64,000 bases of DNA from Gorsachius magnificus (taxonomy: Eukaryota; Chordata; Aves; Pelecaniformes; Ardeidae): assembly GCA_034008185.1 (NCBI GenBank), contig CM067081.1, forward strand, positions 148,210,258 to 148,274,257. The letters are read 5' to 3'. A model generated the notes under the pieces. That model did no database searches, was not told the DNA's origin, and was given only the letters and a program-made list of their open reading frames with translations. The position numbers were made by a program, and so were the translations under genes. Shown here piece after piece: positions 1 to 10,089 of this stretch (its first letter is position 1; every line of letters starts with the position of its first letter).

Positions 1-90
1 TAGTGAGCCTGCTTCTGTTCAAGGAATAACACAATCCAACAGGGATAAAGCAACTAGCATCTTTTTGTTTTGTTTGTTTTGCTTACTTAC

Positions 91-140
91 CTTATTAGAG
101 ATTCTGGACACTTGCTCTACTAAGGTTTGGTACTTATTTA
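91..140 (-). other. Exon-like segment (50 bp) with strong splice sites
   Basis: Read on the minus strand, this segment is preceded by a usable acceptor (TTGTATTTCCAACAG) and followed by an excellent donor (AATAAG|GTAAGTAAG). Only one of the three frames is open. It needs two bases to complete a split codon, then reads NKYQTLVEQVSRISNK and ends on a codon boundary. The heptad-like spacing of hydrophobic residues would suit a helical or coiled-coil protein. I do not recognise the protein. A neighbouring exon would lie outside the window to the left or somewhere upstream at higher coordinates, and none that I found is clearly in phase. It may equally be a chance pseudo-exon inside an intron. Confidence 0.22.
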
Positions 141-270
141 CTGTTGGAAATACAATTTACTTTGATGGGCACAAAGCCCTCATACCACATTGTGGCTTCG
201 AAAGTGCCACATCCACACAGAAAGATTAAAATATCATCACTGGTATTTTATACCATAGAGATTAAAATAC

Positions 271-340
271 CAAAAGCAAACAAAAACCCAAACAAAACCC
301 CAAACAAACAAACCAACCAACCCACCCCAACAAAAGCCAC
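271..340 (+). repeat. CAAA/CCAA-rich low-complexity tract
   Basis: A purine-and-C tract made of degenerate CAAA, CAAAC and CCAA units with almost no G. It looks like a decayed (CAAA)n simple repeat or an old poly(A)-derived tail. It accounts for the K/P/T-rich plus-strand frame over this stretch, so I do not treat that frame as coding. Confidence 0.7.
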
Positions 341-589
341 AAAAATTCTTGGTTGCCCACCACCAAGAATACATGTTTTGGGATGCACGGTCACTAGAGT
401 CTCCTGCATGACCAGCATGAAAACCTGATCCTTCCAACTCCTTAGTAATGTGCAACCTTTCCACAGCAGAGTAACTACTAGCAGATGAAGACTGACAAGA
501 CTTGTGCTACCCCTTACACACATGGTACAACTTACAGTCCTCAGCAGCAGGCTCTCCACAACCCTCCAGGTACTCTGGTGTTTTCCCTC

Positions 590-620
590 TTTTTTTTTTT
601 CCCCCCCATTTTTTTTTTTT
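590..620 (+). repeat. T11-C7-A-T12 homopolymer tract
   Basis: A run of 11 T, then 7 C, one A and 12 T. Such tracts are length-polymorphic and error-prone in sequencing. Read on the plus strand it is a long polypyrimidine tract, but the CAG that follows has no matching exon evidence downstream. Confidence 0.85.
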
Positions 621-1499
621 CCAGCTCAAGTTTGTAAATTTTCTACTGCTAGTATTCCTTCAGTCTTACAGTAGTGTCCCATCAGCACCAGGCATGAGAA
701 AAGTCACCCCACACCGCCCCAGTTAGCCTTTCAGGTTCAAAGGAAGCACTGCCCTTCCCCTTCTGCATCGGATGGGGTGAAGGCAGCGTTTCATCGCTTG
801 ACCTGTTTGCAACATGCCTTGATAACTGGAAAACAAATGAAAGCATCAGGAAGTTTTACAGCAGTTGGAAAATAGAAAGGGAGTCACAGAAAACAGAGAG
901 AAGCCAATGCACAGCCACAATGCAATCAAAAAAAGAAAAAAATACAACTCACTGAACTGCTGCATCCTTTAAAAAAAAAAAAGTTTTTTTTTTTTCCAAG
1001 TACAGACAAACTGAAGTAAATCAAGTACAAAGCTTGTGATTTTGGATATGAAATTCACTTCAGCAACTAGATGACTAAGCCAAAAAGCAGCATTGCCAGT
1101 AGCAGGATCTGATATGTACTTTGGATACAAAATTATGAAAATATTTCTGGGCAGCCAACAGAAACACTTTTCTGCTGTGCTGAATTTCATGAAATTAATT
1201 TAATTTTATTGTAATTGAAAAAATAGAAGTTGGAAGTTCAGGATATCTAGAATTAGTCTTTAAAAAAAGCCAGTGAATGGTTGATTTTATTTGAAAACAC
1301 TCTAATACATGTGTGCGCACCCAAGACTGCAGAGCCCTCATGGAGTTAAATGTACCAAGGATACAAGCAATGCCTCTTTAGACGTCTCACGCATTCTTCT
1401 TCTAAGCACCTAAGAGCATTCTGGTTTAGAAACTACCAAATTATCATCAATCCACACTATGCTAAACTCCCCCTATAGTAAATAATCACTGGATAACCC

Positions 1500-1563
1500 A
1501 CTGAAGTCAATGGAAATTAATTTTCTAATTGTTCAAATTTCATTTTATGGCTTTGACTTCAGT
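1500..1563. repeat. Ancient palindromic repeat remnant (ACTGAAGTCAA type)
   Basis: The ends form an imperfect inverted repeat: ACTGAAGTCAATGG on the left and GCTTTGACTTCAGT on the right, matching at 12 of 14 positions when one is reverse-complemented. The 'TGAAGTCAATGG' core is the hallmark of an old amniote palindromic interspersed repeat containing 'GACTTCAATGG' and 'GGATCAGGCC' motifs. I know it from reptile and bird genomes but cannot name its database family with certainty. The middle is degenerate AT-rich sequence. Confidence 0.5.
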
Positions 1564-1782
1564 AGGCAGCCTTGTCCTCGTATCTTAAACAAAATTGGCT
1601 CCAAAATGCATGCTTTTTAAGCTGGGTCATTACATGCAGTTATTGATTTGCATTTTTTTTTTTTTTCCCCTGTTGGAAATAGGTTTCCAATAGCAAGTTG
1701 GAAAATACCCACTTTAAGAAGTTTGGGTATGGTCAGAAAACTGAATGTGCAGAAATAATCTTCTTTATTCCATACATGGTTT

Positions 1783-1792
1783 GGGGGGGGGG
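1783..1792 (+). repeat. G10 homopolymer
   Basis: Ten consecutive G residues flanked by TT and AGC. It is too short for a stand-alone four-run quadruplex but is a likely site of indel error or polymorphism. Confidence 0.9.
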
Positions 1793-2483
1793 AGCTTCAA
1801 TTCTGAGTTGCACAGGGTGAAACAAGCATTTATTTCTGTTTACGCTGCTGGACCTTGGCTGGAACAGAAGAGGTAGCTGATCACCATTAAGGCTCAACAG
1901 CAAAAGTCAGGCTGAATAATCCTTTTTACAGAGTGATACAAGAAGCAGAAGGAATATCTTTGGCATTTCAAACACTAGGATGAGGTTTGAGGCTGCTAGA
2001 GTTACATACCCCTTTGCAAGTTAAGAGACTATTTCATAGGCATAAGAGTGGAGGAGAGCAAATAGAGCATCCCACTACCATTTTCACAGAGCTATTTTCT
2101 AACTATACTTCCACTTGGCAGTTTAAGACCAGCAGAAGTTTTAACTGACACCCCCTTCAGGGAGATTTCTCACATTGACATGCAACATACAGCTGCTTGA
2201 GACACTGATGAGATTGGACTTCTAGAGAAGAAATCTGAATTGCTGATTGTTCAGCACAGATTTACAAAGGTAAATGGGAAGGCTCCTTAGTTCACAGAAG
2301 AGACAAAGAAATTAAAATAGTAGCTGCAGGTAATGACATTTTGATACAGCTTCAGATATAAATCTGCTTTTTTTCCAGACATAGATTTTTTTTGTAATTG
2401 GTCGGTCTTGCATAGTAATTATTTCACCATTTGTTTTCTACATGAAGCAAGGTCAGATTCTAGTTGTTCTTTCTTCACAAAGA

Positions 2484-2575
2484 CTGTGACTCAATGATTA
2501 GGGCAGGGGACTGGAAGTCAGAAACTCTGGCTCTGAATATTGCCAGACTCCCAAAGTTACCTATCTTGAGTTCAT
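2484..2575 (+). repeat. MIR/CORE-SINE-like remnant
   Basis: The stretch TGATTAGGGCAGGGGACTGG, followed by AAGTCAG and GGCTCTGAAT, matches the tRNA-derived head of amniote MIR-type SINEs (consensus TAGTGGTTAGGGCACTGGACTGGGAGTCAGGA...GGTTCTATTCC). The following bases can be loosely aligned to the next part of the element before similarity fades near 2575. The element is old and 3'-truncated. The family is confident; the boundaries are approximate. Confidence 0.65.
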
Positions 2576-3578
2576 TGATGACTGCAAAGAGAGATTCATG
2601 CAAGATCCGTTGCCTTTCTGGAATGACACAAAGCGCTAGGTATGGCACCAGCTTGCGAATGCTTACAAATATTTACATAGAAGTTTACTGCATGCATAAA
2701 ACAGTCCTGCATATTTCTAGAGGCTGGCTTTCATTGTTTCAGTGGGTTATTAAGAAATCCTCTTCTGTAGCTTAGTGACACTTTTGTTTCAACTGGTAAA
2801 AGAAATAATAAAAGAAAAAAAAAACCCCGAAGAACAAAGAACCATGTTAGATGTCCTCATGAGAACAGGTTCAAAGTAATTCAATTAGGATAAGCCAGAA
2901 TCAAGCCAGCTAGAAAGGAGGGGAGTTTTGATCCATAGACTTGAATCATAGACTATAATTTGGCCTAAATTAGGATTTCAATGCATAAATCTTACTACTT
3001 CAAATTCTGTTCAAAGCCAAGTGTGTTTCCAAGATAGACCTGAAGTGGAGCATTAATCACCAGCCACGTCTAGACTACAAAACAGCTTTGTTAACATGAT
3101 GCAAATAACATCGCAACACCCAGGTACTCAGATACTTCGTACCATGGCTGGAATTGCAGACAACCATGCATTCAATTGGTATTCAAAACTGTTGAATCCT
3201 TCTGGCACCAACTGAAAATGCCACAGCCTAGCCATCACAGCTACGGGAAGGCAGGAATATGCTGCAGGTAGGCACCTTCACTGATGCCTGTGCCCCTTCC
3301 CAGCTTCTAGTGCTGGTCACCGATATACTTGACTATACACATATCCCCATTACTCAATTGTATTATTCCCAGACTCTTGTATAATTCTAATATTTTTATG
3401 GAATAATTTGAAAAAAGAACAGTTCAACAGAAGTCAAACAAATGTTGTAAAAGCAGGGCGTCTAGCTAGCTAATGTCAAAACATTTTAAAGAAACTAGCA
3501 TTAAAGTAACTTTTTGACAGCGCTTATGATCTACATTTAATAAATTTTTTGTCAGTATTGTTACAATTTAATGAGCTT

Positions 3579-3636
3579 ATCCAAAGGTCACTGAAACGAA
3601 TGGGAGTCTTTCCATTTACATCAATGGGCTTTGGAT
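3579..3636. repeat. Ancient palindromic repeat remnant (ATCCAAAG type)
   Basis: Left arm ATCCAAAGGTCACTGA and right arm TCAATGGGCTTTGGAT form an imperfect hairpin (about 18 of 25 positions pair over the full arms). The centre AATGGGAGTCTTTCCATT is itself nearly self-complementary. This is the same 'AATGGGAGTCTTTCCATT...TCAATGGGCTTTGGAT' architecture found in a widespread old amniote repeat. It is the best preserved of the related copies in this window by motif match. Confidence 0.55.
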
Positions 3637-4807
3637 TTGGCTAGCAGTTTGAGAAGGACTTTGGGACCCTTTTGGATTAAGCATCTGCATAAATAAAAGT
3701 GGAAGTATCTCTAGCAAAGCACTCTGGATTTTGAAATGCAAAGTGTCCTCAGGCAAGCGATGAAGAAATCTGATTTTATATATGGAGATCTGTGGAGGTG
3801 TAGTCTCTTTTGTATTTTTCAAAAAGTGTTGTCAGGAAATACAATCATTTTATTGAAGCAACATTATCTCAAACAGGAAATTGCATCCACAGATTTGGAA
3901 AGAAAGAGAGAGGAGTTAAGTGACAGGTACCAGCACTGATGGATTTTGCTAAGCTCAGATACCCAAGCGGAGATACACTAACACAAATACAATATCCAGT
4001 GGCTTCAAGTATAGTTGTGCCCCATTGATAAAGAGAAAAATTGATTCATAAATCTAAGAACATTTTCATGTCACCTTTTAAAAATGTTTTGGTGAAATTT
4101 AGCTGAATCTCTAAAACCCACAGAATTCAGCAGAGCAACACCATCAACACTTGTTGGTGCTATTCACAGTGACAAAGTGAACTTCCAAATAAAATCGGAA
4201 GATAACTAGATAAAAAAGTCATGGTTTATATAAAATGTTTTTAATTGGGTTTCCTTTGATATTCTTTTCCCACAATTAAGCAGATCAGATAACTAGACGT
4301 TCACATGTAAGGAAGGTACCACAGAGATATTTACTCTCAATGTTCTTTATCTGTCAACAGAGTCTGCCTCCTTGATGCGAAATCAAACATATCCACGTGT
4401 GTTTTCCCCACAGTAAACTTCAGAAAATACTATGAATTTCAGGGTGAGTAGAGCTGAGTTACACAATGTGATCCTAGGTTACCCTTACATTAGTGCATTA
4501 GGAGTGGATTAGAAGATCAAAGCAGCCCATGTCAAGAGCTATACATATACACTACATGCATCTCAGAAGCTTTACTTCAGCATAGCTCTAGTGTGGTCTC
4601 TGAACTATACTGTACATGTAGTTCAAAGGATAATTATGCTCTAAACCTTTGTTTTCTAGGATACAAGCCCCTTCACGGATCATACAGAGAACACAGCACA
4701 CCATGCAGTCCCTGACACTGTCACCTATCTAAGGCCTCACAAACATATGCAGATCTCATTTCTGTTCCTGATTTTGCTGCTGTTCTATTTCTTTCCCTCT
4801 CAGTATG

Positions 4808-4848
4808 AAAAAAAAAAATACTAATAATAACAACAATAATAATAAAAA
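4808..4848 (+). repeat. A11 plus (TAA/CAA)n microsatellite
   Basis: Eleven A residues followed by interrupted TAA and CAA triplets. A typical short imperfect trinucleotide repeat, possibly grown from a poly(A) tail. Confidence 0.8.
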
Positions 4849-4943
4849 GAGTGCCTGAAAACAGAATCCTCTGTATATGCATTGAGAATCCTACTATATC
4901 GATATGACTAAAAACATATCTGAAAAATTAGTAGGACTTTTAG

Positions 4944-4964
4944 TCTAATAAGGACTTTATTAGA
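4944..4964. repeat. Short hairpin-forming inverted repeat
   Basis: TCTAATAAG, a GAC loop, then TTTATTAGA pair at eight of nine positions. The stem is AT-rich and weak. I assign no function. Confidence 0.5.
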
Positions 4965-5210
4965 TTAAAAATTAGCCTTGTAGGGCATACAAAATAGGTT
5001 CCATGGATCCCCTGTACATTTGGAAATACTTAAAAAACTGCCAAGAAGAAAATAAGAAGACATCAGCACTGGGCAAAAATCTCATGTCCAGAGAAATTCG
5101 TTATCACTGATCTGAGAAATCACATAGAAATTCACTGTATATTTGATGACGAAAAGAATTATTTAAGTCAGGTAGAGACTTAACACTTCTAGGCGAGTAG
5201 GGACTCTCAC

Positions 5211-5259
5211 CTCTTCCAAGTTAGTCTAAAAGATCTAGAATCAAGACACTTTTGGGCCA
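5211..5259 (-). other. Exon-like segment (49 bp) with near-ideal splice sites
   Basis: On the minus strand the acceptor is near consensus (CCTTCTTTTTCTTCAG) and the donor is strong (GAAGAG|GTGAGAG). One frame is open throughout: two bases to complete a codon, then AQKCLDSRSFRLTWK and two trailing bases. In phase 0 it instead reads 12 codons to a TAA. It lies 321 bp downstream (minus-strand sense) of another exon-like segment at 5581-5608. I do not recognise a protein. A non-coding RNA exon or a chance pseudo-exon are both possible. Confidence 0.25.
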
Positions 5260-5580
5260 CTGAAGAAAAAGAAGGATCCACTTCAAGGTCTTTGGTTTAG
5301 CTTTATTTCCCTCCAGAAAGAAGGTAATTTATTTTGGCTTGCTTATTCTGGAGAACTTTGTAACACTTCTTCACACATCCTCTTCCTCCTAAGGACTCCT
5401 ACCTTCACTCTACTCAGCTGGAGCAGCAAGTCATTACCTAGCCCTAACTTGTTAGAAGTTCCATGACACTTAAGTTGTTTCAAAGGAATGCTGAATTTAC
5501 AATGAAATAAGGCTGTTTACTCACATTTGGTGGAGATGTTACCTGCATTAAGGGTTTTTGGAGACTTGCTTCCCACTTAC

Positions 5581-5608
5581 CTCAGCAATTTTATCCATGT
5601 TTTACCAG
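5581..5608 (-). other. Exon-like segment with an ATG and strong donor
   Basis: On the minus strand this ends in ATGGATAAAATTGCTGAG followed by GTAAGTGGG, a strong donor. The ATG at 5598-5596 has A at -3 and G at +4, a favourable initiation context, and would encode MDKIAE before the splice. The upstream acceptor (TACAAAGATTAACAG) is mediocre, so the segment could alternatively be the 3' part of a first exon. Joined to 5211-5259 the frame would end after 18 codons. That suits a short upstream frame or a non-coding transcript rather than a protein exon. Confidence 0.18.
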
Positions 5609-6632
5609 CTGTTAATCTTTGTAGCAAAAAATAGTGTGGCAGGAATTGATTTTTCCAGCTGATGACTAGGTGGTAATTTGTCAAATCACCCACATGCTTG
5701 ACAGAGGAGAAGATGAAGGGGAGGGAGATCCAGGTAGCACTTCCTTCCTAATAAAAATCTGGCATATATTAGTGCTAAGGAGTGGGGGAGAAAGAAATAT
5801 TAAACGGCAAGAGGACAGGGACATCTCTGGTAATTCTATCACCTTCAGAGATTATACAGAACGACTGAATGCCTAGAACCAGGGAAAATTGGCTCCCTCT
5901 TTCTAGCTAACTTCCTGAGCATTATACCCCTGAGCGTGCTTCAGTACCTCCCCTTCCAGATGCAGTCTTGGGAAGCTGCACCATTCAGACTGATATTTGT
6001 ATCATCACTGTTCCCCAGACATTTCTGCCCATGTTACTCACTTTACTGTTCTTCCGCTGCACTTTCAACACCCTCTCACTTTCCCACCTGTCCCCATGCT
6101 GAAGTTTCCTTGCACAACCACGCACAGCAGCAGTCCCTTTTAATTGCTGTCTTAGGCTGCAAGAAATTTCCCCACTTTTTTTCCTCTTGTCACGGCTGAG
6201 GAATGGTTTGGACCAGCTGGGAGCTGCCAGTGAGCCTGCTTCCTCACAGGGTGCCCTCAAGGGAGTGCAAGGGTAGACCAGCCAAACCAGCCACCCTCCT
6301 GGCGTGCCAGAGGGGCAGAGCCAAGGTCACCTCAAGCAACACAAACTCCCACTGGCAGCACGCTCAGCTGAGACACAGGTGCAAACACCAAACCAACGGG
6401 ACACTCCATAACACCCAGTAGTGCCACGAAGGTGAAATCTGTCCCACGCTTCTCCCTGCTCCACCACACTGACCCACTGCCACTCTTCTGTGGATTTGTT
6501 CCACCCACACAAGTCGCCGTGCTGATGTATTTACCTTCATTATTTGCAAAGCCCTCCTTGCTGAAGGTGAACCACCACCGCTGCTCGCTGTGGTCCAGGC
6601 AGGGAGGAGACTGAGGGGAAGAGCTGACAGCA

Positions 6633-6652
6633 GGGTGGGTGGGCAGGGGGGG
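6633..6652 (+). other. Canonical G-quadruplex motif
   Basis: GGGTGGGTGGGCAGGGGGG has four runs of at least three G with loops of 1, 1 and 2 bases, the tight-loop class that folds stably in vitro. It sits inside the GC-richer patch 6180-6780. No promoter or CpG island is evident next to it, so a regulatory role is only a possibility. Confidence 0.7.
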
Positions 6653-7419
6653 CTGTTGGTGGCCCCACTCCTGGCCGGGCAGGGAGGGAGCCAGCTCCCA
6701 CCGCCAGCAAGAGCAGGTAAGGGCCAGACTGCCCCATAACCACACAGCAGGGAAATCAGGATGAAGCACTGCTCCGAGGAATTCACTGAAGTTCAGACCC
6801 CTCAGAGGAAGTGAACTTGAGCATAGAAAACGCAGATCTTAGTAAACCCTAGCAATTCATTTGAAGAGACTCAAGGGAATTTATAGACAATGTATGGCAA
6901 CAAATCTTGTTTTTAATGCTAAGAGCATGGCTTAACATTCCTCCCTAGCATTTCATCCCCTAGAGTGTAACCGTATACTAATATAGATACTTATGCAAGT
7001 GAATCCTACAGATTCTTTTTCTTGTCAGTGCTTATGAACCGTGTTACCTATGAAGAGGTTTTTATATAGGTAAAATCACTTAAATTCAATAGGAGAGCAC
7101 AAGGGAACACTGTACTGAGGGACTGGATATTACCAAATAGTTTTCAATAATTCAAGTCATCATGATTTCATAAAAGATATTCTTGCCTTCAATATTTGAA
7201 TTTAAATCTGCTTACTTTGATTACTGAAAATCAGCCTCTGATCAAATAAATTTTAAAAGCAAATAAATTTCTTCCTTTTTTTCTCTCTATAAGCAACAAG
7301 ATCTAGAGGCATAACCAAGGTCAGCTGCAGGCATAAACAAGGTAGGTAACGCGAAGGGCAGTAACCTGTTAGGGACAGCAAGATGGACGTGGCTCTGGTG
7401 CCCATTTTGTCTATTGTAG

Positions 7420-7462
7420 AAGGCAAGCTTGCTCTGGCTACTTCATTCAGAGGCCAGAGCAG
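7420..7462 (+). other. Exon-like segment (43 bp)
   Basis: A strong acceptor (CATTTTGTCTATTGTAG) and a strong donor (GAGCAG|GTAGGTTG) bracket 43 bases in which all three frames are open. A plus-strand ATG at 7383 reads through the acceptor region for 27 codons in total, beginning MDVALVPILSIVEGKLALAT, and stops within the putative intron. There is no recognisable protein. Three open frames over 43 bases is weak evidence of coding. Confidence 0.15.
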
Positions 7463-9544
7463 GTAGGTTGCTGGCTATTCCCAGGAAGGGTAGCTTTACC
7501 CAACAGCACCCACTGCCTGTACCATCCCTGTGCTGGCAAAAGAGCAGCAAGTCCAACTCTTCAGTGCTTTGTCCTTGCCTGTGATGGGAGCAGCCACACT
7601 TTAAGCACTGATGCTTGGCGCTGAGAAGAGGTGACTAACAAAAACACCATGTTACCAGACACCAGGGTACAAGAGCAAGATAAAAGAAAGAAGAGACCTT
7701 GCCTCACATGGACCACCTCTCCTCAGGCCTTGCTTGTCCTTCCTCATAACCAGCCATGCCTTTGGGCTTAAACCTCTCAGTCTTCATTAAAATTCATCAC
7801 TCCCGTGCCATCATCTGAAGATTTGCTTTTTGTTGCTAGCGCTGAGGGTTCACCCCCTTCTGACTAATAATTCACCACAGTGGTTATGCAACGATGACTC
7901 TGTCCTGCACCACACAGGCAGAAGAACCTCCTGGTTTACTTTGTCCACAAAGCTAATTATAGGCAAATATCACGATATTTTGCCTATCTGAAGACAGAAA
8001 ATTTCAGGAATTTGGGCATCCTGGATTTGCATCTGACACTTACAGGAACTACCTGCAAAAAAACACCTCCAGAGTCCCAGATGTCTTTCTGCTGGTCTGT
8101 GATCGGGCACCTTTCCCCACCTAGCCTGTCCCCCACCCAGCACACCCCTCCTGGCTCTCCCCTCTGGCTGAGCAACCCATGCTTCTAATCAGACCACAGC
8201 GTCTGGCAGAGTATGGGGCACCTTCGACATCCAGCTGGGAATATAAAGAAGTTGTGAACAGAAATACAGTTTCCCAGTACAGTATTTTAATACAGTTATG
8301 AGCACAAAGTGATTGTGTCTAGGATTTTTGGAAGCATAAGATAAAAATCCAGAGTTTGTATGCAGCTAGGTAAAACAGACTGATTTTAAAGCTGGGTCTG
8401 GCAAATCAAGTAGAGAGTAAGAAGAGATTCACACTTGAATTTAACCGTACACTGCTTGATGTGAACAGCCTTGTCTTATAATTTCTCCCTAAAAATAAAA
8501 GCAAGATTCTATATAAAAATTTGAAAGATACCAAGTTTTTATGTTGAGAATCACAGTGAATTAACAGGTTGGAAGTAGGCAGTGACCTCTTTGATGCCAT
8601 TTAATTTTCTCAACATTAAGTTTCAGAGTTTCAGCTTTGAAAGCACGCTTTCACGGGAAAATAGTTCCACAACCTCAATTTGTTAGATTGTATTTTAGTT
8701 GGTCAAACACAAAAAAATGTCACGAATGGTAGCAGGTCTTCATCTCATATAGCATTAGATCCTAATAAAAATAGCATAAATTCAGACAGGTTTTTTCCAA
8801 TCACTGACCATTTGAAACCTTTTTTCGGAATTTAAATAAGTCTACGTTATGTATTCATATTCTCCATGTGTAGCAAGAAATTGCTGCAGGTATCTCGGAG
8901 CAGAAAAATCCAACAGCATAAGGAACAGGAGTGTTTCAAGGCCATACATTTAACTGCAGCTGCAAGAAATAAAAAAACCCCAAAAACCAACAAACCTACC
9001 CAACACCAAAATACAATACTGTATGTTCACAATTCCGCACTGAAGAGGTTTCTGTTCTTTAGGGTTATGAGTAAAGTACTCCACCTCCTTTTTTATTAAG
9101 CAAGCCCCTTTTTGTTTCCAGTCAAAGCCAATTGTTACCATGGCTGTATAATAAAAGCAGAGAATACAGTTACCCCACCTTTCTCCATTTACAAATTATT
9201 TGTTATGCTCAGCTCGACTCCTAGCCAAGGACGACAACGCACCATAATATGTCAAATAAAGTAACTTAATCTGGGAACGTAGCTATGCTGGCGTTTATGC
9301 CTTCTTTACAAGAAAAGGGAAAGTCAAGGCAGAGCCACACAGCGACTCTCCTGCTGTCACCCTGTCACCACGCTCCATTCCTTGTCCTTTGTTTCAAAGT
9401 TTGCCCAGAATCCAACCCCCTGCCTTGGTTGCTCTAACAGAAGCTCAAGCACAAGTGAAGCTGATGTAGCTGCGCTCTGAGGCAATGCAGCTCAGGTCAA
9501 CGAGAAAGGAGAGGGATGAAGGGGAGAGATCTGCGGGCTGTGTC

Positions 9545-9650
9545 AGGCGACTGACGTGTTGTAAACAACCATGATAGAAATCCTAAGTCTGGGTAGACGC
9601 ATGGGTGTTAACAGCAGGCAAACAGGGAAATATCTTTCATGACTCATTTT
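9545..9650. promoter_or_regulatory. Cluster of transcription-factor site matches (possible enhancer)
   Basis: Within about 100 bp there is a CRE half-site (TGACGTG, about 9552), a perfect forkhead core in a palindromic setting (TTGTAAACAA, 9559-9568), a GTTAAC HNF1-like half-site and a consensus AP-1 site (TGACTCA, 9640-9646). The stretch is less AT-rich than its flanks and has no stop-free frame of note. Individually such matches are common; their density is the only reason to mark it. Confidence 0.15.
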
Positions 9651-10062
9651 CTGTCTGCGTTACTGGCAAAGCTCTATTGTGTTTTCAAAGACACAAAGCA
9701 TCTTCACAGTTCTGAGGGAGTGTATAAAGGGAAAAATCCATAGATAAAAGATTATTTGTTTATGAAGTCTTAAAAATATCAGAATGCCAAGATTTAGCTT
9801 CTTTGTTATACTGGAAAATCTAGTGAGAAGAGAGGGAATTGAAGACAGGCACCATGTACTTTCTTAGCTCATGAGAGGAGTAAAAAAAAAAAATAAATTA
9901 CTTTAATGTTTCCTCCCTCTTATCCCAATATGAGGCTGACACTGACAATTCTGTGCTTGAAAAATCTTTTTCATTCTAAACTCCTCAGCTTATATTCCAA
10001 ATTTAAATCAAGGCCAGGCAAGCATTTCATGAAGTCCAAACTATATAATTTTTCTCTTCTTT

Positions 10063-10085
10063 AAAAAAAAAAAAAAAAAAAAAAA
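10063..10085 (+). repeat. A23 homopolymer
   Basis: Twenty-three consecutive A residues after a pyrimidine-rich TTTTTCTCTTCTTT. It could be the remains of a retrocopy tail, but the upstream bases show no recognisable retrotransposed body or target-site duplication. Confidence 0.9.
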
Positions 10086-10089
10086 GGAT

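Larger units (their letters stand above)
1..5200. other. Gene-free unique DNA, region 1
   Basis: This stretch is AT-rich unique sequence without a supportable gene. Within it I can point only to the exon-like segment at 91-140, low-complexity tracts (271-340, 590-620, 1783-1792, 4808-4848), two old palindromic repeat remnants (1500-1563 and 3579-3636), a SINE remnant at 2484-2575 and a short hairpin at 4944-4964. Open frames here are under 105 codons and have no recognisable protein character. Confidence 0.6.
5260..9540. other. Gene-free unique DNA, region 2
   Basis: Apart from exon-like segments at 5581-5608 and 7420-7462 and a quadruplex motif at 6633-6652, I see nothing assignable. Roughly 6180-6780 is distinctly GC-richer than its surroundings and carries overlapping minus-strand frames of 140-145 codons (6332-6786) rich in W, P and S. 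These have no recognisable domain, and GC-rich DNA naturally lacks stops, so I treat them as chance frames. Confidence 0.55.

Noticed and set aside
6332..6786. Overlapping minus-strand open frames of 140 and 145 codons
   Set aside because: They lie in GC-richer DNA where stops are rare, two frames are open together, and neither shows a domain, signal sequence or splice context.
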